DNA from: Streptomyces novaecaesareae
GTDB lineage: Bacteria; Actinomycetota; Actinomycetes; Streptomycetales; Streptomycetaceae
NCBI RefSeq assembly: GCF_000716875.1
Contig: NZ_JNWQ01000122.1
Span: 1-14,753 of the forward strand
Reading direction: 5' to 3'
Length of the DNA stretch: 14,753 nt
Position 1 is the stretch's first letter. Each line of letters starts with the position of its first letter. Position numbers and translations under genes: made by a program. Shown here in pieces: positions 1 to 7,678 of the stretch. Below the pieces are notes generated by a model. That model was not told where the DNA came from and ran no database searches. It worked only from the letters and a program-made list of their open reading frames with translations.

Positions 1-56
1 CACCGAGATCTACACTAGATCGCTCGTCGGCAGCGTCAGATGTGTATAAGAGACAG
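1..56 (+). other. Illumina Nextera i5 adapter (not genomic)
   Basis: Bases 1-15 match the end of the Illumina P5 sequence. Bases 16-23 (TAGATCGC) match a standard Nextera i5 index (S501/N501 as I recall it). Bases 24-37 match the Nextera read-1 linker, and 38-56 are the 19-base Tn5 mosaic end (AGATGTGTATAAGAGACAG). Genomic sequence begins at 57. This is untrimmed library adapter at a contig end, not a transposon insertion, and any open frame running through it is chimeric. Confidence 0.97.
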
Positions 57-1339
57 GAGTTGGAGGCGGCCGGGGCGCTCGCGTCCTGGCCGTCGATGGT
101 GCGGTCGGCCTTGAGCGCGGCCCAGAGCTGTTCCACGTCCGGGTGGACCAGGGCGACCCGCGCGCCCTCGTAACGCCAGGGCGCGGTCAGGAACTTGACG
201 TCGTGCAGGTCCACGTCCTTGAGGGACATGGCGAAGTCGAGCAGCTTGGCCGCCGAGCCGAGGTCGGGGTCGACGGTCAGCGACTTGGTGGCCGCGTCGG
301 CGAGCGGCAGCAGGGTGGTCGGGTCCATGCCGCGGGACTTGACCTCCTTGATGAGGGAGGAGAGGAAGGCCTGCTGGCGCTTGGTGCGGCCGATGTCGGA
401 GCCGTCGCCGATGCCGTGGCGGATCCGGACGTAGTCGAGCGCGGACTGGCCCTCGACCTTCTGCTTGCCCTTGGGGAAGATCAGCTTGCCCTTGTGGCCC
501 AGGTTGGGGTTGAGGTCCCCCTCGTGGATGTCGTTCGGCAGGCAGACCTCGACGCCGCCGACCGCCTTCGTCATCGAGGAGAAGCCGTTGAAGTCCACCA
601 CCATGGTGTGGTCGACGCGCAGGTTGGTGAGCTTCTCGACGGCGTTCTGGGTGCAGGCCGGGTTGCCCTGCTCGGTGTCGCCCACGGAGAAGGCGCTGTT
701 GAACATCACATTGGTCTGCTCCTTGGTCCACTTGCCGTTGGGGAGCTTGCACGGCGGGACGGTGACCAGGGAGTCGCGGGGGATGGAGATGCCGACGGCG
801 TGCTTGTGGTCGGCGTAGACGTGCAGCAGGATCGCGGTGTCCGAGCGGGCGCCGCCGTCCCCGCCGCCGCCCAGGTCGCTGTTGCCGTTGCCGCGGCTGT
901 CCGAGCCGATCAGCAGGACGTTCACCGGGGTTCGGCCCTGGGCGTCCGGCGCCGCGGCCTCCGGGCGGTCCTTGCTGACGGCGTCCCGGTCGAAGGTGCT
1001 GATGTTGCTGTTGAGCCGGTAGTAGAGGGCGCCGCCGGCGAGGACCAGGAGCGCGGTGCAGCCGGCGGTCGTCCAGAGCACCTTCTCCTTGGTGCTGCGC
1101 TTGGGCTTCTTCTTGGCCCGCCCGGCCGGACGGGCGTCCGGTATGCCCTTGGCCGTGTCCTTGGCTGCGTCCTGGGCCGTTTCCTTGGCCGCGTCCTGGG
1201 CGCCCTGGCCGTCCGTGCTGCTCCGCTCCGGAGCGGCCTTGCGGCCCGCCGCCCGACGTCCGCCGGCCCGGTGCGGCGAAATTCCGGATTCGGGGGAACC
1301 CTTGCGGCCAGACACGTCGTCATCCTCCACAGTTGCCAC
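57..1339 (-). CDS. LCP (LytR-CpsA-Psr) family protein, 3' end missing
   Basis: LCP proteins are membrane-anchored phosphotransferases that attach polymers such as teichoic acid or other cell-wall glycans to peptidoglycan from undecaprenyl carriers. From GTG at 1339 the protein has a charged cytoplasmic N-terminus of about 80 residues, with an Ala/Lys repeat (QDAAKET, QDAAKDT) and a KKKPKR basic patch. One membrane helix follows at about 86-107, then the extracellular catalytic domain. LCP hallmarks are visible: VLLIGSDSRG (141-150, D147 and R149), ARSDTAI (R165, D167), SIPRDS (R188, D189), VDFNGF and VRIRHGIGDGSDIGRTKRQQ. GTG 1339 is chosen because a G-rich Shine-Dalgarno stretch lies just upstream; GTG 1330 is an alternative. 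About 427 codons are present. The reading frame is open at base 57 and continues into adapter, so the real C-terminus is absent. It is transcribed divergently from the small gene at 1544. Confidence 0.93.
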
Positions 1340-1543
1340 GGTGCCCCCCGTCGAAGCGGTGGGCTTGCGTGGCCCGGGGCCGGAGCCGATCCGGGCGAGG
1401 CCCGTCGCTAAACTTTTACACCGCTGTAGAACATCAGTGGAGCATACTAGGCGCGGATGAGAAAAGCTGCTGGTCAGAGCATGAGAAATTGCTTGATTCG
1501 GCCGGGCTCGTCCACGCCACCCCGGACCCGTACGAGGAGCACG
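1340..1543. promoter_or_regulatory. divergent intergenic region, LCP gene / small membrane protein
   Basis: These 204 bases separate two divergent genes, so promoters for both should lie here. The stretch 1410-1450 is clearly more AT-rich than its surroundings. It contains an imperfect dyad TACA-CCGC-TGTA at 1417-1428 and a CATACT hexamer at 1443-1448 that could serve as a -10 for the plus-strand gene. No convincing -35 is seen at the right distance, so neither promoter is assigned firmly. Confidence 0.3.
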
Positions 1544-1945
1544 ATGACTCACCGGATCGCACGTTCGATAGCCGGCGCCCTGGTGGCCCTGCTGGCCGCC
1601 GCCGGCCTCACCGCCACGGCGTCGAGCGCGACGGCGGTGGCCGCACCCCGAACCGTCGCGGCCGCCGCGACCAGCCCCGACACCGTCGCCGCCGGGGCCG
1701 CCGCCGCGCCGCGCACCCTGGCGGGCACCTCCACGGCGTCCTCGACCTCCTCGGTGTCCTCGACCTCCTCGACCGCCGATGTCGCGCACCTCGCGGCCAA
1801 GGACGAGAAGAAGAAGAAAAAGGGCTTCTTCGCCAAGCTGGGCAAGTTCCTGCTGGTCGTGGTCATCCTGATCATCCTGTTCTTCGTCCTGCTGATCGTC
1901 GGGATCGTCTACGCCGCGAAGCGGATCTTCGGCCGCCGCAAGTAG
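1544..1945 (+). CDS. small secreted/membrane-anchored protein, unknown function
   Basis: This 133-residue protein is not one I can name. ATG 1544 is preferred over an in-frame upstream start at 1457 because an AGGAG ribosome-binding site precedes it and a good signal sequence begins immediately. Residues about 1-35 are a classical signal peptide (basic start, Ala/Leu-rich core, then ATAVAAP). Residues 36-80 are low-complexity Ala/Thr/Ser, including a TSS repeat. Residues about 88-96 carry a lysine block (EKKKKKG), then GFFAKLGK leads into a strongly hydrophobic helix of about 23 residues, ending in basic KRIFGRRK. If the signal is cleaved, the result is a short surface stalk held by a C-terminal anchor. 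This resembles the hydrophobic-plus-basic tail of sorted proteins, but no LPxTG-like motif is visible. It is divergent from the LCP gene, so a cell-envelope role is plausible but inferred. Confidence 0.8.
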   Translation: MTHRIARSIAGALVALLAAAGLTATASSATAVAAPRTVAAAATSPDTVAAGAAAAPRTLAGTSTASSTSSVSSTSSTADVAHLAAKDEKKKKKGFFAKLGKFLLVVVILIILFFVLLIVGIVYAAKRIFGRRK

Positions 1946-1948
1946 CCG

Positions 1949-1967
1949 GCCCGGGCGACGACCGGGC
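1949..1967 (+). terminator. weak candidate terminator hairpin
   Basis: GCCCGG (1949-1954) and CCGGGC (1962-1967) can form a 6-bp stem with a 7-base loop, four bases after the stop of the small membrane protein gene. There is no T-tract. Such U-less hairpins are common after actinobacterial genes, but in this GC-rich DNA a stem this short could be chance. Confidence 0.25.
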
Positions 1968-2054
1968 GGTGGTGCCGGAACTCCCGCCCGGGGCAGGCCA
2001 CTCGGCTGCGATTGGCCCTGGCCCGGGCGGTGGGGGCGCCCGAGGATGGGCGGC

Positions 2055-3263
2055 ATGAGCGACTCCACCCGCCACCAGAGTCAGGACCGACTGCACCCCG
2101 AGAGCCGGATCGTCCACCCGCCGCTCGCCGAGACCGTCGGCAGCCGGCCGATGGGCGTACCGCTGCACCAGGGCCACCTGTTCGCCTTCGACACCAGTGA
2201 CGCGCTCTCACGGTCCTTCGGCGGACCGGACGGTGCGTTCATCTACAACCGGCACGGAAACCCGACCGTCCGCTCGCTGGAGGAGACCGTCGCCGACCTC
2301 GAAGGCGGCGTCGCCGCCCTCGCCACCGCCTCCGGCATGGGCGCGATCACCACCGTGCTGCTCGCCCTGCTGCGCGCCGGCGACCACGTGATCGCCCAGC
2401 GGAGCCTCTACGGCGGCACCCACGCCCTGCTCGCCGACCTCGCCGAGCGCCGGGGCGTCGAGGTCACCCACGTCAGCGGTGACGACCCGGAGGAGGTCCG
2501 GGCCGCGCTGCGGCCCGAGACCCGGCTGCTGTACCTGGAGACCGTCTCCAACCCGACCACCCGGGTCACCGACCTGCCCGGGCTGATCGCCGTCGCGAAG
2601 CGGGCGGGCGTGGTGAGCGTGGTCGACAACACCTTCGCAACCCCCCTGCTGTGCCGCCCGATCGAGCACGGCGCGGACATCGTGGTCCACTCCGCCACCA
2701 AGTACCTGGGCGGGCACTCGGACGTCCTCGCCGGCATCGCCGTCTTCGCCGAGGCCGAACCGCACCGCGCGGTGTGGCGGCACTCCCTCGAACTCGGCGC
2801 CGCCGTCGACCCGTTCGCCGCCTGGCTGACCCTGCGCGGCCTGCAGACCCTCGCCCTGCGGGTCCGCCGCCACTGCGAGACCGCCCTCGACCTGGCCGGC
2901 CGCCTCGCCGCCCACCCCGCGGTCACCGCCGTCCACTACCCGGGCCTGCCCACCCACCCCGACCACGAGCTGGCCCGCCGCCTCCTCCCCGACGGCCACG
3001 GCGGCGTCCTCTCCTTCGACCTCGCCGGCGGCCGCGAGGCGGCCCGGACCTTCACCGAGTCCGTGCGCCTCGCCTCGCTCGCACCCTCGTTGGGCGGGGT
3101 GCACAGCCTGGTCCTGCACCCGGCGAGCACCACGCACCGGCAGCTGTCGGACGAGGAGCTGGCGGTGGCCGGGATCGGGGCCGGGCTGGTGCGGATGTCG
3201 GTGGGCATCGAGCACCCGGAGGACCTCTGGGCGGACGTGGAGCAGGCGCTGGCGAAGGCGTGA
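2055..3263 (+). CDS. trans-sulfuration family PLP-dependent enzyme
   Basis: This belongs to the Cys/Met metabolism PLP enzyme family (cystathionine gamma-synthase/lyase, O-acyl-homoserine sulfhydrylase, methionine gamma-lyase; fold type I). From ATG 2055 it has 402 residues, normal for the family. Visible landmarks are the YNRHGNPT segment (Y64; this Tyr/Arg pair binds the cofactor phosphate of the neighbouring subunit), ASGMGAI, LYGGT with active-site Y119, VVDNTFATP with D191 facing the PLP nitrogen, and SATKYLGGHSD with K216 as the Schiff-base lysine. The C-terminal part carries the expected SLGGVHSLVLHPASTTH and RMSVGIEHPEDL. Methionine gamma-lyases usually have Cys after the active-site YG; here it is Gly121, which argues against a dedicated methioninase. 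Substrate choice among the others cannot be read from sequence. ATG 2055 has GAGGA at good spacing; ATG 2046 is possible and adds three residues. Confidence 0.93.
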   Translation: MSDSTRHQSQDRLHPESRIVHPPLAETVGSRPMGVPLHQGHLFAFDTSDALSRSFGGPDGAFIYNRHGNPTVRSLEETVADLEGGVAALATASGMGAITTVLLALLRAGDHVIAQRSLYGGTHALLADLAERRGVEVTHVSGDDPEEVRAALRPETRLLYLETVSNPTTRVTDLPGLIAVAKRAGVVSVVDNTFATPLLCRPIEHGADIVVHSATKYLGGHSDVLAGIAVFAEAEPHRAVWRHSLELGAAVDPFAAWLTLRGLQTLALRVRRHCETALDLAGRLAAHPAVTAVHYPGLPTHPDHELARRLLPDGHGGVLSFDLAGGREAARTFTESVRLASLAPSLGGVHSLVLHPASTTHRQLSDEELAVAGIGAGLVRMSVGIEHPEDLWADVEQALAKA

Positions 3264-3312
3264 ACGCCACGGGCGGCGGTGCCGAGCGGGTACGGGCCCG
3301 CACGTGCGGCGG

Positions 3313-3400
3313 TCACCGGCGCGGCTCGGCCCGGGCGGCGGTCAGCGCTGCTTGGTCCGGGCGACGGTCGTCAGCGCGGCTTGGCCCGGGCGGCCAGGAT
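3313..3400. repeat. three decayed tandem copies of a ~29-bp unit at the phosphatase gene 3' end
   Basis: The unit GCGGCTYGGYCCGGGCGRC occurs three times with about 28-29-base spacing (from about 3319, 3345 and 3374). The third copy is the coding 3' end of the phosphatase gene, which ends ARAKPR plus stop at 3371-3373. The two outer copies, read on the minus strand, would also end in stops, at 3342-3344 (ARTKQR) and 3313-3315 (ARAEPRR). They look like slipped duplications of the gene's terminal codons in the convergent intergenic gap. The period is not a multiple of three. Confidence 0.6.
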
Positions 3401-5116
3401 GGCGATGTCGTCCTCGGCGGTGGGCGCGGGGGGCGGGGCGAGCGCGTGGAGGACGGCGTCCAGCAGGTCGTCGAGGTCGCCGGTGGCGGGCAGGCGCAGC
3501 GCGGCGAGCCGCTCCAGGGAGGTGTCGATGTCCTCGCCGCGACGCTCGACCAGGCCGTCCGTGTAGAGCAGCAGGGTCTGACCGGGGATGAGCGGGCGGG
3601 CGGTCTGCTCGTAGCCGCCGAGTCCGGTGCCGAGCGGCGGGCCGGTGGGGACGCCGAGCAGCTCGGTGGGCTGGTCGGGGGCGATCAGGGCGGGCGGCAG
3701 GTGGCCCGCGCTGGAGAGGGTCCAGCGGCCGCGGCCCGGGTCGGCGAGGGCCAGCAGGCAGGTCGCGGGGCGCGCCGAGTCGTCGGCGGAGATGACGTTG
3801 TCCAGCTGGCGCAGGATCCGGTGCGGCGGCAGGTCCATCCCGGCGATGTCGCGCAGGGCGGAGCGGTAGTGGCTCATGTCGACGGCCGCCTCGACGCCGT
3901 GCCCCATGACGTCGCCCATGGCGAGCAGGGTGCGGCCGAACGGCAGCCGGACCGTCTCGTACCAGTCGCCGCCGACCACCGTGCTGCTGCCGGAGGGCAG
4001 GTAGCGGGAGGCGAGGGAGAGGTTCTGGTGCGGGTCGCCCGGCTCGCTGAGCAGGGCCCGCTGGAGCTCCAGGGCGATGCCCTGGGAGCGGGTGTAGCGG
4101 CGGGCGTTGTCGATGCCGACGGCGGCTCGGGCGGCGAGGTCGCCGAGCAGGGCGGCCTCGTCGGAGGTGAAGGGCGCGGTGGCGGCGGTGCGGCCGAGGG
4201 TGAGCAGCCCGACCAGGCGGCCGCGGGCGGCGAGCGGCAGGACGAGCAGCGAGGCGGTGCCGGCGGGGCAGGCGTCCTCGGGGCCGGTCTCGGCGAGGAC
4301 GGCGACGCCGCCGGTGAGGCTCCGGGCGGCGGCCGAGCCCTCCCGGTGGCGGATCGATTCGCCGGGCCGGGCGAGGTCGGCGAGCGCGGCGGTCAGGGCG
4401 GGGACGGACCGGACCGCGGCGCGGTGCAGCCGCAGGGGTGCGCCGTGGCCGGGCCGGGGCGGTTCGGCCTCGGGCGGCAGCACGTCGACGGTCGCGAGGT
4501 CGGCGAGGCCGGGGACGGCGAAGGCAACGAGCTCGGCGCAGGTGGTGGTGACGTCGAGGGTGGTGCCGATCCGCTCGGCGGCGGCATCGAGCAGCGCGAG
4601 CCGGGCGCGGGCCTGTTCGAGCTCGCGGAGCTGCTCGCGGGCCGGGTCCGGGTCGTCCAGGACGACGACGATCACGCCGGTGGTCCGGCCGGCGTGCCGC
4701 AGCGGCCGGTAGCGCACCCGTAGGCCGGGCGGGACGGGGTGGCCCGCGCCCTCGGGGCCGCCGGTGGCGTGCTCGCGGTCGCGCCCGTCGGCGAGCACCC
4801 GGCGCAGGGTGGCGGCGGCGCCGGCGAAGGCGGTGGCCTCGGCGGTGCGGCCGAGCAGGTCGGCGCGGCGCAGTCCGGTGGCGGTGAGGAAGGCGGGGTT
4901 CAGGTACTGCCAGCGCAGCCGCTCGTCGAGCACGGCGACACCGACCGGGGCGGCGGCGAGGACCGCGCGGAGCAGATCGGAATCGTCGTCCCCGTGGTCA
5001 CCGCCGGTGATCGCGCCGAGCCTGGCGGCGAGGGCCGCCGCCGTCGCCGCCAGGGACCGGGTGACCGGTGTCGCGGGCGGCGGGCCCTCTGCTCGGTTGC
5101 CGTGCCGGAAGTGCAT
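3371..5116 (-). CDS. PAS-GAF-PP2C (SpoIIE-type) serine/threonine phosphatase
   Basis: This 581-residue cytosolic protein has three modules. A PAS domain at about 47-155 includes PVGVAVLDERLRWQYLNPAF. A GAF domain at about 165-340 is a candidate ligand or redox sensor. The PP2C/SpoIIE phosphatase domain covers about 345-578. The metal-binding aspartates are in place: VGGDWYE (D384), GDVMGHG (D402), YTDGL (D520) and DDIAIL (D570), so it should be active. In actinobacteria such proteins usually dephosphorylate anti-sigma-factor antagonists and so control alternative sigma factors. No anti-sigma factor or antagonist is encoded nearby, so the partner is unknown. The start at 5116 is chosen because the protein begins plausibly there; an open frame continues upstream but reads through compositionally non-coding sequence, and the ribosome-binding site is poor. 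The gene converges on the PLP enzyme gene and diverges from the ROK gene. Confidence 0.92.
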   Translation of the reverse strand: MHFRHGNRAEGPPPATPVTRSLAATAAALAARLGAITGGDHGDDDSDLLRAVLAAAPVGVAVLDERLRWQYLNPAFLTATGLRRADLLGRTAEATAFAGAAATLRRVLADGRDREHATGGPEGAGHPVPPGLRVRYRPLRHAGRTTGVIVVVLDDPDPAREQLRELEQARARLALLDAAAERIGTTLDVTTTCAELVAFAVPGLADLATVDVLPPEAEPPRPGHGAPLRLHRAAVRSVPALTAALADLARPGESIRHREGSAAARSLTGGVAVLAETGPEDACPAGTASLLVLPLAARGRLVGLLTLGRTAATAPFTSDEAALLGDLAARAAVGIDNARRYTRSQGIALELQRALLSEPGDPHQNLSLASRYLPSGSSTVVGGDWYETVRLPFGRTLLAMGDVMGHGVEAAVDMSHYRSALRDIAGMDLPPHRILRQLDNVISADDSARPATCLLALADPGRGRWTLSSAGHLPPALIAPDQPTELLGVPTGPPLGTGLGGYEQTARPLIPGQTLLLYTDGLVERRGEDIDTSLERLAALRLPATGDLDDLLDAVLHALAPPPAPTAEDDIAILAARAKPR

Positions 5117-5459
5117 ACGCCCATGATCACGCGCCGGGGCGCGGCACGCCCACAACTGGGTGAAACATTGACCGCCCGGAGACGGTGTTGTAGGGGAGCC
5201 GGTGCCCGCCGGGCGGCGGCCCGTACGGTGCGTGGCGCGTGGTGTGCGTCGTGCGGCAGTCGCCTGGACGGTGCGCGGCGGTCGCCCGGACGACGCACCG
5301 CGAAGCGTCCGGATCCGGCAGGCTCGGGCCTGATGATCACCGGTCATACTTGGGCGGCGGCGCCCGACACCGGACGCCGCAGGCCGTGCCAGGCCGTGCC
5401 AGGCCCGTGTTCGGCCCGAGCCGGAGACGTCCGTGAGCAGCCAGACCGGAGGAAGACCG
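5117..5459. promoter_or_regulatory. divergent intergenic region, phosphatase / ROK; candidate ROK promoter
   Basis: No gene is seen in these 343 bases. TTGACC (5168-5173), a 17-base spacer and TAGGGG (5191-5196) resemble a housekeeping-type promoter reading toward the ROK gene. A 9-bp inverted repeat GTGCGTCGT (5244-5252) and ACGACGCAC (5290-5298) lies downstream and could be an autoregulatory operator. ROK repressors often control their own region, but dyads of this size can arise by chance in such DNA. The phosphatase promoter is not evident. Confidence 0.35.
5380..5409. repeat. 10-bp tandem repeat (about 2.8 copies)
   Basis: CAGGCCGTGC occurs at 5380-5389 and 5390-5399, followed by a near copy CAGGCCCGTG at 5400-5409. 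It lies in the leader of the ROK gene, 50 bases before its start. Ten-base phasing puts the copies on one face of the helix, but slippage is an equally good explanation. Confidence 0.6.
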
Positions 5460-6683
5460 ATGAGCCCCAACCAGCCGACCAGTCGCCCGGCGGCCGGGGC
5501 CCCCGCGGTGCCCTGGAACCGGCAGCGGCTGCGCAGCAACAACGAGTGGCTGCTGCTGGAGCTGCTGCGCACCGACGGTGGCTCCTCGCGGGCCCAGCTG
5601 GCCCGGGACACCGGGCTGTCCAAGCCGACCGTCTCGGCCGCGCTGGCCGCCCTGGAGCAGGCCGGGCTGGTCCGCGAGGCCGGGCGGCTGGCCCCCGAAC
5701 GCGGCCGCACCGCCGTGCTGTACGAGGTCGACCCGACCGCCGGGCACGTGCTCGGCGTGGACATCGGCCGGGCCCGGCTGCGGGTGGCCGTCGCGGACCT
5801 CACCGGGACGGTCCTCGCCCGCCGGGACGTGGCCAACCGCGGCCGGTCGGCGAACGCCGTCGCGGACGCCGTGGTCGCCGCCGCGCACGAGGCGACCGCC
5901 GAAGCGGGCCTGGCCGCCGGGGGCATCGTGCACGCGGTGATCGGCACCCCGGGCGTGTGGGACGAGGAGCGGCGCGGAGTGCGCTACGCCTCCAGCCTGC
6001 CCGGCTGGGGCCGGCCAGGGCTGTTCGACCGGATCGGGGAGGGCCTGGGGACGGCCGTGTCGGTGGCGAACGACGCCAACCTGGCCGCGCTCGGCGAGTA
6101 CACCCTGGGGGCCGGTCGGGGCAGCCGGATGTTCGCCTACCTGCTGGTCGGCACCGGCCTCGGGCTGGGGGTGGTGAAGGACGGCGAGCTGCTACTCGGC
6201 GCACACGGCGCGCTGGGCGAGATCGGCCTGGTGCCGCTTCCCGTCCGCGCGGGCGCGCCGACCGGGACGATCGAGGAGGAGGCCGCCGCGGACGCCGTGG
6301 TGCGCTCCGCCCGGGATTTCGGACTCGGCGGGGAGAGCACGGCCCGGCAGTTGACGGCGAAGCAGGTCTTCGAGCGGGCCCGCGCCGGGGAGCCCGCGGC
6401 GCTCCGGGCGGTGGAGCGGGAGGCCGGGCAACTGGCCTACGCCGTCGCCGTCCTGTCCGCCGTGCTGGACCCGGACCTGGTGGTGCTCGGCGGCGGGATC
6501 GGCGGCAGTGCGGACCTGCTCCTGGAACCGCTGGAGCAGGCCCTGCACCGGCTCGCCCCGATGCGTCCGACGCTCGCGCCGAGCCTCCTTGGGGAGGATG
6601 CGGTGCTCCTCGGAGCGGTCTCGACGGCGCTGGAGACGGCCCGCCCCGAGGTGTTCGAGCGTCGGACGGCGGGGCTGCGCTGA
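5460..6683 (+). CDS. ROK family transcriptional repressor, zinc motif absent
   Basis: This 407-residue protein has an N-terminal winged helix-turn-helix (about 22-90; SSRAQLARDTGLSKPTVSAAL is the HTH core) and a ROK sugar-kinase-like domain (about 95-395). ROK repressors of this layout (XylR/NagC-like) bind operators and release them on binding a sugar or sugar phosphate. ROK signatures are partly kept: VANDANLAALGEY with the catalytic-type D205, VGTGLGLGV (230-238), GAHGALGEIG (247-256) and LGGGIGG. Two signatures are lost. The N-terminal phosphate loop reads DIGRARL instead of DIGGTxx, so kinase activity is unlikely. The zinc motif CxCGxxGCxE expected after residue 256 is replaced by PVRAGAPTGTIEEEA with no cysteine. 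ATG 5460 follows a strong GGAGGA site at 5448-5453; an upstream in-frame GTG at 5433 is less likely. No sugar transport genes adjoin it, so its ligand is unknown. Confidence 0.93.
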   Translation: MSPNQPTSRPAAGAPAVPWNRQRLRSNNEWLLLELLRTDGGSSRAQLARDTGLSKPTVSAALAALEQAGLVREAGRLAPERGRTAVLYEVDPTAGHVLGVDIGRARLRVAVADLTGTVLARRDVANRGRSANAVADAVVAAAHEATAEAGLAAGGIVHAVIGTPGVWDEERRGVRYASSLPGWGRPGLFDRIGEGLGTAVSVANDANLAALGEYTLGAGRGSRMFAYLLVGTGLGLGVVKDGELLLGAHGALGEIGLVPLPVRAGAPTGTIEEEAAADAVVRSARDFGLGGESTARQLTAKQVFERARAGEPAALRAVEREAGQLAYAVAVLSAVLDPDLVVLGGGIGGSADLLLEPLEQALHRLAPMRPTLAPSLLGEDAVLLGAVSTALETARPEVFERRTAGLR

Positions 6684-6742
6684 CGGCCGACGGCCGGCGG
6701 TTGCGGGCTTCTGGTTACCGGTGGCTGGGTGCCGAGGGGTCG

Positions 6743-7678
6743 TCAGCCGGTGGCCAGGGTCAGGCCGTAGGTGCCGAGGATCGGGTTGACGGGCTGGAAG
6801 TAGGTCTCCCCGCCGGAGGTGCAGTCGCCCGAGCCGCCCGAGGTCACCCCCTGGGCCTGGTCGCCGGAGACGAACGATCCGCCGGAGTCGCCCGGTTCGG
6901 CGCAGACGCTGGTGCGGGTGAGGCCGTAGACGCTGCCCTCCTGGTAGTTGACGGTGGCGTTGCGCTCCTCGACGAAGCCGGGCTGACCGCCCTGGGGGAC
7001 CGGGAAGCCGATCGAGCAGCGGGCGGCGCCGTCGATATAAAACGCGTCCCCGCCGCGCAGGTCGGCGAGGGGGCGGGGCACGGCGCGTACCTCCTCGACC
7101 CGGATCAGCGCGCGGTCGATGCCGGACTGCCGCAGGAACGTTTCGGTGCGGGCGGTGTCGGTGGACCGCACCACGAGGGTGTTGGAGCGGACGTCCACGT
7201 ACCAGAGCGGGGTGGCGGCGGGCACGGCGGCCGCGGACGCCCGGTCGAGTGCGTCCTTGGCCCGGTTCAGGACGGCCAGGGAGTGCCGGACGACGGTGGC
7301 CCGGCCGCCGTGGGCGGTGACGGCGCGGGCGGCGGAGGCGTCCGTGGTGGCGACGACCAGGGCCGCGTCCGGCCCGTCGACCCAGGCCCCGGCCCAGCGC
7401 TCGCCGAGCGAACGGGCGAGTGCGGCCTGGACCACCGCGGCCCGGCCCTCCAGGGCGAGCCGGTCGGCGGCGGCCTGCGGGGAGAGGCCGAGGTCGCGCT
7501 GGAGCGCATGGAGCAGTGCGGGCGGGAGGACGGCCGGGTGGGCGGAAGCGGCCGGCGGGGCGGCGGTCAGGGCATCGGCGACGGATGGGTCGTCAGCGGG
7601 TGTGCCGACGGCGGGGGCTGCGGTGAGGGCGACGGTCGCGAGGGTGGCAGCGGCCGCCAGCGCACGGATGCGGAGCAT
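6743..7678 (-). CDS. streptogrisin-like S1 protease with internal deletion of catalytic His and Asp
   Basis: This 311-residue protein is organised like the alpha-lytic protease/streptogrisin family: signal peptide (about 1-26), an alpha-lytic-type prodomain (about 50-204), then a chymotrypsin-fold mature domain starting near DLRGGDAFYI (206-215). The C-terminal half is well kept: VYGLTRTSVCAEPGDSGGSF (S265 nucleophile), QAQGVTSGGSG and TYFQPVNPIL. The mature part is only about 105 residues, against about 185 in the family. After CSIGFPVPQGGQPGFV (221-236) the sequence jumps to EERNATVNY, skipping the block that normally holds TAGHC (catalytic His) and the aspartate loop. The join maps near 6968-6973 and is in frame. 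C221 has lost its usual disulfide partner, while C259/C286 remain. The product should be inactive as a protease unless the assembly collapsed here. ATG 7678 has GAGGAG upstream. It is convergent with the ROK gene. Confidence 0.9.
   Translation of the reverse strand: MLRIRALAAAATLATVALTAAPAVGTPADDPSVADALTAAPPAASAHPAVLPPALLHALQRDLGLSPQAAADRLALEGRAAVVQAALARSLGERWAGAWVDGPDAALVVATTDASAARAVTAHGGRATVVRHSLAVLNRAKDALDRASAAAVPAATPLWYVDVRSNTLVVRSTDTARTETFLRQSGIDRALIRVEEVRAVPRPLADLRGGDAFYIDGAARCSIGFPVPQGGQPGFVEERNATVNYQEGSVYGLTRTSVCAEPGDSGGSFVSGDQAQGVTSGGSGDCTSGGETYFQPVNPILGTYGLTLATG

Noticed and set aside
38..56. Tn5/Tn3-like transposon end
   Set aside because: It is the Nextera mosaic end joined to i5 index and P5 adapter sequence, so it comes from library preparation.
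2651..4723. Long plus-strand open frame of about 690 codons
   Set aside because: It overlaps the end of the PLP enzyme gene out of frame and runs antisense to the phosphatase gene. Its composition (Arg/Pro/Gly runs) is typical of a high-GC shadow frame.
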